Origin: Amylibacter sp.
Lineage (GTDB): Bacteria > Pseudomonadota > Alphaproteobacteria > Rhodobacterales > Rhodobacteraceae
NCBI GenBank assembly: GCA_030625465.1
Contig: DAOUQS010000123.1
Span: forward strand, 1 to 6,365
Direction: 5' to 3'
Length of the DNA stretch: 6,365 nucleotides
The notes beneath the pieces are model-generated. The model was given only the letters and a program-made list of their open reading frames with translations, had not been told where the DNA came from and made no database searches. Each line of letters begins with the position of its first letter. Positions within the stretch are counted from its first letter, which is position 1. Below are positions 1-6,353 of the stretch, one piece after another. Position numbers and translations under genes: made by a program.

Positions 1-1042
1 CACCGATGGTATCGGCATCAAGTGCGGCTTTGGCGCGGCCCGCCAGATCGGGATGGCTGGCCAGATGTGATAGCAGCTCTGGCCCGTCACCATATTTGGC
101 ATTCAGTTTATCAAAGAAAACCGCCATTGGCGTCGACGGCAATTCCGCATCCGCCATCAGCTTATGGGCAAATAAATCCGCATTGGTTTCCGCATCGCGC
201 CCGTAGTCGGCCGCTATCAGTTTCTCGGCGACCACCAGCGCAAGGGTGCCACCTGCAAAATCGCCGAAAACCATACCCAGTATTCCGACCGACCCGGCAG
301 AGCGCAGCGCAAGGCGGGTGGGGTCCCGGTTTATCACATGGCCCATTTCATGGCCCAGAACGGCGGCCACTTCCTGCGGGCTGTCAGCCGCCTGTATCAA
401 TCCATCAAACAAAACGATATGACCGCCCGGTACTGCAAATGCATTGGGCATTTCGTGGTTAAAGACCTTGATATCCAGCGGGTACGGGCTGTCGATAAAG
501 ACTTCCAGCCGTGCGGTCATTTTCTCAAGTGCGATCTGGCCTTTTGGGCCTGCACACACCAGCTTTGTATCATCCCCGTAACTTAACAGCCGCTCGATCT
601 GGTTCAGACTGACACGGCCCAATGCGACTTCGCGATCAACCGGGATCATCGCGGCCAACTGGTTGGCAAGGGACGGAATAATAACGAACATGACCACAAG
701 AACCGAGGCGGCCGCCCCCGCGCCCCAAATACCGATGCGTTTCCACATCGCGGCGGGAATGTCCGATTTGTTCAAGTTCTGCGCCAGTTTTTCAAGCTGG
801 GCAGCAAGGGTTTTATCTGTGACATCAAGCCGCCCAAGACCGGCCATCACCCGATAGGATGCCCCCTTCTGGTTGGCCACATCCGCAACATTTCGCATGT
901 CCGCATAGGCCCATTCCACCGGACTATTCAGCGTCGGGCCGGCAATCTGCAAACCGTGTTCGGTACATGTAGCTTCAACGTGGTGCGCCTGCGCGGCTTT
1001 TCCGTCATAAAAAATACTGTTCGGGCTTTGGGGGTCAGACAT
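1..1042 (-). CDS. M48 family zinc metallopeptidase, membrane anchored (C-terminal end beyond window)
   Basis: Reading leftwards from the ATG at 1042, 347 codons are open to the window edge, so the 3' end is missing. The N-terminal ~100 residues form a soluble domain beginning MSDPQSPNSIFYDGKAAQAH, resembling the small N-terminal domain found on some proteobacterial M48 proteases. A hydrophobic stretch follows at about residues 104-123, preceded by Lys-Arg, which suggests a cytoplasmic N-terminus. The peptidase domain shows NAFAVPGG (200-207), the zinc-binding HEMGH (231-235; His231 and His235 ligands, Glu232 catalytic) and DAETNAD (283-289, Glu285 as likely third ligand). A second hydrophobic segment lies at about 248-275, and LASHPDLAGRA at 327-337 matches the family's conserved SHP region. 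All catalytic residues are present, so it should be an active protease. AGGG at 1053-1050 gives a Shine-Dalgarno 7 bases before this ATG, inside the end of the upstream gene. One base separates it from the YjgN-family stop. The substrate is unknown; membrane protein quality control is only an inference. Confidence 0.93.
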   Translation of the reverse strand, partial: MSDPQSPNSIFYDGKAAQAHHVEATCTEHGLQIAGPTLNSPVEWAYADMRNVADVANQKGASYRVMAGLGRLDVTDKTLAAQLEKLAQNLNKSDIPAAMWKRIGIWGAGAAASVLVVMFVIIPSLANQLAAMIPVDREVALGRVSLNQIERLLSYGDDTKLVCAGPKGQIALEKMTARLEVFIDSPYPLDIKVFNHEMPNAFAVPGGHIVLFDGLIQAADSPQEVAAVLGHEMGHVINRDPTRLALRSAGSVGILGMVFGDFAGGTLALVVAEKLIAADYGRDAETNADLFAHKLMADAELPSTPMAVFFDKLNAKYGDGPELLSHLASHPDLAGRAKAALDADTIG

Positions 1043-1043
1043 C

Positions 1044-2309
1044 CTAGATCCCTGCCCCGATATCCAGCGCATCGGCAAAACCTTCGGCTTCAATCATCTG
1101 GTCGCCTTCGCGCTGTTCAACATCTTCAAGTTCTTCCGCATTATGTACCGTTGTCACTTCGGCATAATGTTCCAGAATTGGCTGTTTGATGAAAATCAAG
1201 TTTAGCACGCCGAAGACACCGAATAAGGTGATATAGCCCAGAACCATGCCGACCGCGACACCTGCGGGTGCATCACCTGTTCCCAAGTCGACACCGCTAA
1301 GTGCCCGGTCCGAGATCACCCCCAGAATACCGCCGATCAGCCCTGCGATAATCGGGGCCAGCAGTGATATGATAAGACCGCCAAGCAGATAAATGCCGAT
1401 AATGCGTGCGGTTCTGGGCGTACTGGTGAACCGGATATTATTGCCCAGCGTTTTGGTCCCGGTCAGTATCCGGTGGCTGTGGACATTGTAATAGGCAAAG
1501 CCGATATATAACCAGACGGCACCGATGAAAATCATTAGTCCGGCCAATACGGCAAGGGCTACATAGCTTCTTTCCGCACCATCTTCCGACCCGTTTGACT
1601 GGCTTATCATGGCTGCGATTATTCCACCGATAATGGCAACCAATAGCCCTATGCCAATGTGCTTCATCGCGGGGTAAAGCGATTGCCAGCGACCCTCTTG
1701 CGTGAACTGGACACTACCGAACCATGTGCGGTCGGCTTTGTATTTTTCCAGATAGAATGTCTGGCGCGGCAAAAGGATGCCCAAGGTCACAATGGTCAGC
1801 ATATAGTGGCCAATAGCGCGCAGCGAATAACCCCATGCCGCCTGCTCTGCACCGAAACGGATACCTTTCCATTTGGTACGCGAAAGCATATAGCGGCGGG
1901 CGCGATATTGGGCGTAGAATATCAGTGGCGCAAGCGCAATGAATGTCACATATGTCAACATCATCCCACGTAGTTCATCGCCATCAGGATCAACGGTTTC
2001 AAACAAAGACATGCCGGCAAAGCTAAGCGCGATCTGGAAAATACCAAGGTAAATCGCCAGCACCGCCACGGCTATCAGAAAACCGATCAGTTTTTCGATA
2101 CCCTTGCCAGTGTATTCAAACCCGTGGCCATCCAATGTGAATGCAGACCAGAAATACCGCCGAAGCCGCGTGCGCGCCCAAAAACGGTAGATGCCCAAAG
2201 TCGCAAGCGTCAGCAAGGTCGTGACAATGGCAAGCCCCCGCAACTGGGGCGTATTTCCGTTAAATTCAACCGCGCCTGCATTTGTCGTGTCAGTCATCAC
2301 AAATTCCAT
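1044..2309 (-). CDS. YjgN/DUF898 family polytopic membrane protein
   Basis: 421 residues with roughly eight hydrophobic segments (about 25-41, 72-97, 117-133, 163-180, 217-235, 249-271, 301-330, 351-375), so an inner-membrane protein. The block YRFWARTRLRRYFWSAFTLD (41-60) followed by GHGFEYTGKG is the hallmark of the YjgN (DUF898) family, whose molecular role is not established. The same pattern recurs: an Arg-rich or aromatic segment, then T-x(2-3)-G-x(2-4)-F, then an amphipathic stretch and a membrane helix. The T/F pairs are Thr58/Phe64, Thr145/Phe152, Thr195/Phe202 and Thr285/Phe294, so the protein seems built from internal repeats. The C-terminus (about 382-421) is soluble and acidic. 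Start: the longest form begins at 2309, but ATG at 2297 (MTDTTNAG...) has a better Shine-Dalgarno (GGAA at 2307-2304, 6 bases upstream) and may be the real start. It follows parC by 9 bases and precedes the M48 protease by 1 base, implying co-expression and probably a shared task with the protease. Confidence 0.93.
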   Translation of the reverse strand: MEFVMTDTTNAGAVEFNGNTPQLRGLAIVTTLLTLATLGIYRFWARTRLRRYFWSAFTLDGHGFEYTGKGIEKLIGFLIAVAVLAIYLGIFQIALSFAGMSLFETVDPDGDELRGMMLTYVTFIALAPLIFYAQYRARRYMLSRTKWKGIRFGAEQAAWGYSLRAIGHYMLTIVTLGILLPRQTFYLEKYKADRTWFGSVQFTQEGRWQSLYPAMKHIGIGLLVAIIGGIIAAMISQSNGSEDGAERSYVALAVLAGLMIFIGAVWLYIGFAYYNVHSHRILTGTKTLGNNIRFTSTPRTARIIGIYLLGGLIISLLAPIIAGLIGGILGVISDRALSGVDLGTGDAPAGVAVGMVLGYITLFGVFGVLNLIFIKQPILEHYAEVTTVHNAEELEDVEQREGDQMIEAEGFADALDIGAGI

Positions 2310-2318
2310 AAACCATAA

Positions 2319-4565
2319 TCAAATATTGAACTTGTTATCCCTTGGAAAACCGCGCGGTGCCATACGGCCGGCAGAGGCACGTTTACCGGTCCATTCCGTC
2401 AATTCCGTTTCCGTGCGCATCCGTCCCGCAGGATCAAGCCAGCTTAGGCCATCGGCATAGGTAAACGTTGTGGCATCATTAAGGCCGCCGTCTTTATATT
2501 TTTGCAAGCGCACCCCTTTGCCCCGGCCCATTTCAGGCAGCTCGGCAATCGGAAAGACCAGCACTTTGCGGTTCTCACCGACACAGGCGATATGATCGCC
2601 CTGCACCGCGCGACAGACATGAGCCTTGATGTCACCCCTGACGTTCAGAACCTGTTTGCCACTGCGGGTCTGGGCCAAAACATCATCCTGGTTCACCACA
2701 AACCCGTCACCGGCAGATGAAGCGATCAACATCTTGCAGCCCGGCTTGTGGATAAACAAATCAACCATTTCCGCGTCATTGGGCAAATCGACAATCAAGC
2801 GGATAGGTTCCCCCATGCCACGGCCACCGGGTAGTTGGCTGCACGGTAATGTATAAAACCGCCCGTTTGCACCCAGCAACAACAGTTTATCAGTGGTTTC
2901 GGCGTGGAATATAAAGCGGCTTTCGTCGCCATCTTTGAACTTCAGATCCTGCGACAGATCAATATGACCTTTCATCGCGCGCACCCAGCCCATTGATGAA
3001 CACACCACGGTAATCGGTTCTTTCTCGATCATCGCTTCAATCGGCACATCTTCCACATCGGGCGCATCTGCCAGTTCTGTCCGGCGTGCGCCACCTTTTG
3101 CATTCTTGCCGAATTGCTTGCGGGTATCACGCAGCTGATCGGTGATGCTGGCCCATTGCAGGGCTTCATCCGCCAGCAGATCATCCAGATCTGCGCGCTC
3201 GATTAGCAGGTCATCACGTTCGCCGCGCAATTCCATTTCTTCCAGTTTGCGCAAATTACGCAGACGCATGTTCAATATGGCTTCGGCCTGCACATCGGTG
3301 AGTTCAAATTCAGCGATCAAAACCGGTTTTGGTTCATCGTCAAAGCGGATAATCTCGATCACGCGATCAAGGTTTAAAAAGGCGATAATATAGCCTTCCA
3401 GCACTTCCAGACGCCGGTCGATTTTATTCAAGCGGTATTTAGAACGCCGCTGCAGCACCTCGCGCCGGTGATCCAGAAATGCCCGCAGGATTTCCTTCAT
3501 CGAGCAGACCTTGGGCGTGCGCCCGTCAATCAAGACGTTCATGTTCAGGCTGAAACGGATTTCCAGATCACACAGCTTGAACAGCGTTTCCATCAACACG
3601 GCGGGGTCAACGGTTTTGGCGCGTGGCTCCAGCACAAGACGGATATCTTCGGCACTTTCGTCACGCACATCCGCCAGTATCGGAATGCGCTTGGCATGAA
3701 TAAGTTCGGCGATTTTTTCGATCAGTTTCGACTTTTGCACCTGATAGGGGATTTCGGTGACAACGATCTGCCACTGGCCACGGCCCAGTTCCTCTAATTC
3801 CCAGCGCGCGCGCAACCGGAAAGAACCGCGACCGGTTTTATAGGCTTGCAGGATATTTTCACGCGGTTCCACCAGAATGCCGCCCGTCGGAAAATCGGGG
3901 CCGGGCACATAATCCATCAGCGTTTCATCGCGCGCATTCGGGGCTTTGATCAGATGGATCGCCGCATCACACAGCTCGCCCAGATTATGCGGCGCAATGT
4001 TTGTCGCCATGCCCACCGCGATACCAGATGAGCCATTTGCCAGCAGGTTCGGATAGGTTGCCGGCAGCACCTCTGGCTCGGTTTCGGAACCGTCATAGTT
4101 GGGATTGAAGTTTACCGCATCTTCGGACAAGCCAACCATCAACGCCTGCGCGGCTTCGGTCATGCGCGCTTCGGTGTAACGCGGGGCCGCCGGGTTATCA
4201 CCGTCGATATTGCCAAAGTTCCCCTGCCCGTCAACCAGCGGATAGCGCACGTTGAAGTCCTGCGCCAAGCGGGCCAGCGCATCATAAATCGCCTGATCGC
4301 CGTGCGGATGATAGTTGCCCATCACCTCACCCACGATTTTGGCGCATTTTTTAAAAGCACCGTTCGGATCAAGCTTCAGGCCGCGCATCGCATAAAGGAT
4401 ACGTCGATGCACAGGTTTCAGCCCATCACGCGCATCCGGCAGGGCACGGCCCATGATCGTGGACAGCGCGTATGTCAGGTAACGGTCGCCGATTGCACGG
4501 CGCAACGGCTCTGAGGTGGTCAGGCCACCATTGTCGGGTATGTTGTCATCTATCAAATCAGCCAT
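2319..4565 (-). CDS. parC: DNA topoisomerase IV subunit A
   Basis: 748 residues, complete, close to the 752 of E. coli ParC. It is the DNA-cleaving and rejoining subunit of topoisomerase IV, which works with ParE to unlink daughter chromosomes. The winged-helix region has GRALPDARDGLKPVHRRILY (39-58) and YHPHGDQAIYDALARLAQ (85-102). The catalytic Arg129-Tyr130 pair lies in AAPRYTEARMTEAA, and the DNA-bending Ile is 182 in NGSSGIAVG. The tower and coiled-coil/C-gate region runs to about residue 500, and a beta-pinwheel C-terminal domain with several G-R/K-G type turns (GGRGMGE 580-586, RSGKQVL 634-640, GRGKGVRL 680-687) follows. There is no QRRGGKG 'GyrA box', which favours ParC over GyrA. At the quinolone-contact position (Ser80 of E. 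coli ParC) the residue is Gln91; the Glu84 position is Asp95. No in-frame ATG, GTG or TTG lies between the ATG at 4565 and an upstream in-frame stop, so the start is secure, yet no clear Shine-Dalgarno precedes it. It heads the leftward gene group. Confidence 0.97.
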   Translation of the reverse strand: MADLIDDNIPDNGGLTTSEPLRRAIGDRYLTYALSTIMGRALPDARDGLKPVHRRILYAMRGLKLDPNGAFKKCAKIVGEVMGNYHPHGDQAIYDALARLAQDFNVRYPLVDGQGNFGNIDGDNPAAPRYTEARMTEAAQALMVGLSEDAVNFNPNYDGSETEPEVLPATYPNLLANGSSGIAVGMATNIAPHNLGELCDAAIHLIKAPNARDETLMDYVPGPDFPTGGILVEPRENILQAYKTGRGSFRLRARWELEELGRGQWQIVVTEIPYQVQKSKLIEKIAELIHAKRIPILADVRDESAEDIRLVLEPRAKTVDPAVLMETLFKLCDLEIRFSLNMNVLIDGRTPKVCSMKEILRAFLDHRREVLQRRSKYRLNKIDRRLEVLEGYIIAFLNLDRVIEIIRFDDEPKPVLIAEFELTDVQAEAILNMRLRNLRKLEEMELRGERDDLLIERADLDDLLADEALQWASITDQLRDTRKQFGKNAKGGARRTELADAPDVEDVPIEAMIEKEPITVVCSSMGWVRAMKGHIDLSQDLKFKDGDESRFIFHAETTDKLLLLGANGRFYTLPCSQLPGGRGMGEPIRLIVDLPNDAEMVDLFIHKPGCKMLIASSAGDGFVVNQDDVLAQTRSGKQVLNVRGDIKAHVCRAVQGDHIACVGENRKVLVFPIAELPEMGRGKGVRLQKYKDGGLNDATTFTYADGLSWLDPAGRMRTETELTEWTGKRASAGRMAPRGFPRDNKFNI

Positions 4566-4715
4566 AAATGATGTGTAATCGCTTGCTTGATTAGGGTCTA
4601 GGGCTTTGATCTGTTTTCAGACGGGTTTTGCTGAAAGACGCAAGATTTTATCATCTCGCCAGTAATACTAAACTAGTTTACTGGTTTAGTTCACAGTTCA
4701 GGAACAGGCATACAC
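4566..4715. promoter_or_regulatory. Divergent intergenic region between parC and the SDR gene
   Basis: This 150-base stretch separates two diverging start codons, so promoters for both directions should lie in it. It is visibly more AT-rich than the genes on either side. On the minus strand, TAAAAT (4649-4644) with TTTAGT 16 bases upstream (4671-4666) is a possible but weak -10/-35 pair for parC. No convincing -35/-10 pair stands out for the rightward gene. A perfect 6-base inverted repeat TTTCAG/CTGAAA lies at 4615-4620 and 4631-4636, and a denser palindrome cluster lies at 4659-4690. The promoter assignment is inference; only the location and the repeats are seen directly. Confidence 0.5.
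4659..4690. repeat. Nested inverted repeats, possible operator
   Basis: Three exact dyads overlap in 32 bases. CCAGTAA (4659-4665) pairs with TTACTGG (4678-4684), ACTAAAC (4667-4673) pairs with GTTTAGT (4684-4690), and TAAACTAGTTTA (4669-4680) is a perfect 12-base palindrome. They lie 26 to 57 bases before the SDR start, where a transcription factor would act on the rightward promoter, and would also overlap the weak -35 suggested for parC. The symmetry is seen directly. An operator role is inferred, and no regulator gene is present in the window. Confidence 0.45.
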
Positions 4716-5549
4716 ATGACCGGGAAAACCATTCTTATTACAGGGTGTTCATCAGGCATTGGCTACGATGCGGCGCATACATTGCACAAACGCGGATGGC
4801 GGGTTTTCGCGACCTGCCGCAATCTGAAGGATTGCAAGCGGCTGCGCGACGAGGGGCTGGAAAGTTTCCGGCTGGATTATGAAGATGAGGCCAGCATCAA
4901 ACGCGCCGTAAAAGAGGTGTTCAAACGCACGGGCGGCACATTGGACGCGCTTTATAACAACGGCGCCTATGCAATCCCCGCTTTTACGCAGGATTATCCA
5001 CGCGATGCGTTGCGGGCAATCTTTGAGGCAAATTTCTTTGGCTATTTCGATCTGATCAATCAGGTTCTGCCAGCGATGCTGAAACAGGGGCACGGGCGGA
5101 TTATCAATTGCTCATCTGTTCTTGGAATGACCGCGATGAAGGGGCGTGGCGCCTATAACGCCACCAAGTTCGCGATGGAGGGGCTGACCGATACCTTGCG
5201 GCTGGAAATGCGCGATCAACCCGTTGATATTATTCTGGTGGAGCCTGGCCCGATCACAACCGACATACGCCAGAATGCGCAAAAGCAGTTTGAAAAATGG
5301 ATCGACTGGGAAGCTTCACTGGGGCGTAAAGCCTATGAAAGCACGCTTATCCCGCGACTTTATGCGACGGACACAAAACCTGATACAGGGGAACTACCAT
5401 CCGAAGCCGTGACCAAAAAGCTGATCCATGCACTGGAAAGCCCGCGCCCGCGACCACGCTATTATGTCACCACACCCACATATGTCGCAGGCTTTCTAAA
5501 ACGCATTTTATCGACACGCGCCCTAGATTACCTTTATAGTCGCGTGTAA
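4716..5549 (+). CDS. Short-chain dehydrogenase/reductase (classical SDR), substrate unknown
   Basis: 277 residues, complete, typical for a classical SDR, an NAD(P)-dependent oxidoreductase with a Rossmann fold, probably cytoplasmic. The cofactor-binding glycine motif TGCSSGIG is at residues 9-16. Arg35 just after the second beta strand (FATCRN) suggests a preference for NADP(H). LDYED (53-57) fits the adenine-ring contact and NNGAY (81-85) is the family's NNAG motif in variant form. The catalytic set is Asn106, Ser134 (NCSS), Tyr147 and Lys151 (YNATK), complete and correctly spaced. EPGPITTDI (176-184) is the usual PG motif after the active site. The C-terminal part (about 190-277) is substrate-specific and gives no clear substrate. 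AGG at 4706-4708 sits 7 bases before the ATG. The next gene begins 22 bases downstream on the same strand, so it may be co-transcribed with it, although no functional link is evident. Confidence 0.93.
   Translation: MTGKTILITGCSSGIGYDAAHTLHKRGWRVFATCRNLKDCKRLRDEGLESFRLDYEDEASIKRAVKEVFKRTGGTLDALYNNGAYAIPAFTQDYPRDALRAIFEANFFGYFDLINQVLPAMLKQGHGRIINCSSVLGMTAMKGRGAYNATKFAMEGLTDTLRLEMRDQPVDIILVEPGPITTDIRQNAQKQFEKWIDWEASLGRKAYESTLIPRLYATDTKPDTGELPSEAVTKKLIHALESPRPRPRYYVTTPTYVAGFLKRILSTRALDYLYSRV
5514..5547 (+). repeat. Inverted repeat overlapping the end of the SDR gene
   Basis: ACACGCG (5514-5520) and CGCGTGT (5541-5547) are perfect complements separated by 20 bases. The right arm ends on the first base of the SDR stop codon. 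The sequence after it (AATTAAG) has no T-run, so it does not look like an intrinsic terminator. It could be a weak mRNA stem or chance. Confidence 0.3.
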
Positions 5550-5571
5550 TTAAGCCCGAAAGGCAGGCACC

Positions 5572-5778
5572 ATGTCACAAGCCCCACTTTATTTTCTTGC
5601 AATTGCAGCAGTTCTGGTTGTGCTGGTCGTTTTAATGATCGGACTTGGCGGCTTTACAAAGGGCGGTGAATTCAACCGCAAATACTCCAACAAACTGATG
5701 CGGCTGCGGATTATTGCACAGGCCGTCGCAGTTGTACTGATCCTGCTTTATGCGTTTATGCGTGGCACCGGCGGCTGA
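5572..5778 (+). CDS. Twin transmembrane helix small protein, HIG1-domain-like
   Basis: 68 residues with two membrane helices (about 6-27 and 48-63) joined by a short basic loop. The loop-to-helix motif SNKLMRLRIIAQ (39-50) matches the conserved part of HIG1-domain proteins, known in mitochondria as Rcf1/HIGD1 factors associated with respiratory complexes, and found as short stand-alone proteins in alphaproteobacteria. By similarity it would sit in the inner membrane with the basic loop in the cytoplasm, but a role in respiratory complex assembly or hypoxia response is inferred from the family, not seen here. The length is normal for the bacterial form. GGCAGG lies just upstream of the ATG (5562-5567). 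It follows the SDR by 22 bases and its TGA is only 2 bases before the next ATG, indicating translational coupling with the cobalamin adenosyltransferase. Confidence 0.88.
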   Translation: MSQAPLYFLAIAAVLVVLVVLMIGLGGFTKGGEFNRKYSNKLMRLRIIAQAVAVVLILLYAFMRGTGG

Positions 5779-5780
5779 TT

Positions 5781-6353
5781 ATGGTTGTTCTGAACAAGAT
5801 ATACACCCGCACCGGCGACAAGGGTGAAACCGCGCTGGGCAATGGCGTGCGCGTCACCAAAGACAATACTCGGGTGGCCGCCTACGGCACTGTGGATGAG
5901 GTTAACGCAACCGTCGGTATAGCCCGCCTTCACGCAAGCGGCGATATGGATTTGGCCCTTGCGCGCATTCAAAATGACCTGTTTGATCTTGGGGCCGATT
6001 TTTGCCGGCCAGATATGACCAAGGACAAAAATGCGGAATATGCGCCATTGCGCATTGTCGCCGCACAGGTTGATCGGCTGGAAGCGGAAATAGATGCGAT
6101 GAATGCGCATATTGCACCTTTGCGCAGCTTTGTTTTGCCCGGCGGCTCTGCCTTGGCGGCACATTTACATCTTTGCCGGACGGTAACGCGCCGTGCTGAG
6201 CGGCTGGCTGTCACACTTTCCGGTACGGAAGACGTTAACAGGGCTGCCATCAAGTATCTGAACCGCTTGTCCGACTGGTTTTTCGTCGCATCACGCGCCG
6301 CGAATGATAATGGCGCACAAGACGTGCTGTGGGTGCCCGGCGGGAATCAGTAG
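5781..6353 (+). CDS. PduO-type ATP:cob(I)alamin adenosyltransferase (cob(I)yrinic acid a,c-diamide adenosyltransferase)
   Basis: 190 residues, complete, normal for the family. The enzyme transfers the 5'-deoxyadenosyl group of ATP to cob(I)alamin or its precursor, giving adenosylcobalamin, the cofactor of methylmalonyl-CoA mutase and similar enzymes. It acts in the cytoplasm, normally as a trimer. The N-terminal ATP-binding motif YTRTGDKGET is at residues 8-17, followed by AAYGTVDEVNATVG (33-46). SFVLPGG (116-122) supplies a Phe that may be the one near the corrin ring in characterised members. CRTVTRRAER (132-141) contains the conserved arginines and Glu140 of the active site, and YLNRLSDWFF (159-168) is the family's C-terminal signature. 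This is not the unrelated CobA/CobO-type enzyme, so no cobO symbol is given. The ATG follows the small membrane protein's TGA by 2 bases, with no strong Shine-Dalgarno of its own, so translation is probably coupled. The closest functional relatives include human MMAB. Confidence 0.95.
   Translation: MVVLNKIYTRTGDKGETALGNGVRVTKDNTRVAAYGTVDEVNATVGIARLHASGDMDLALARIQNDLFDLGADFCRPDMTKDKNAEYAPLRIVAAQVDRLEAEIDAMNAHIAPLRSFVLPGGSALAAHLHLCRTVTRRAERLAVTLSGTEDVNRAAIKYLNRLSDWFFVASRAANDNGAQDVLWVPGGNQ

Noticed and set aside
22..462. Open frame of 146 codons on the plus strand
   Set aside because: It is antisense to the M48 protease, which has clear conserved motifs. The translation is low-complexity, Pro/Arg-rich and matches no family I recognise.
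1659..1973. Open frame of 104 codons antisense to the YjgN-family gene
   Set aside because: It lies wholly inside a well-supported membrane protein gene and has no promoter, ribosome site or domain of its own.
3468..3797. Open frame of 109 codons antisense to parC
   Set aside because: parC is unambiguous across this region. The antisense frame is a codon-bias shadow.
4752..5093. Open frame of 113 codons antisense to the SDR gene
   Set aside because: The SDR frame carries all family motifs here, and the opposite frame shows no domain or ribosome site.
5514..5555. Possible intrinsic terminator after the SDR gene
   Set aside because: The 7-base stem has a 20-base loop and no T-run follows it, so it does not meet terminator criteria.
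5748..6164. Open frames of 138, 86 and 94 codons antisense to the adenosyltransferase
   Set aside because: Shadows of the PduO-type gene, with Cys/Arg-rich translations and no recognisable motifs.
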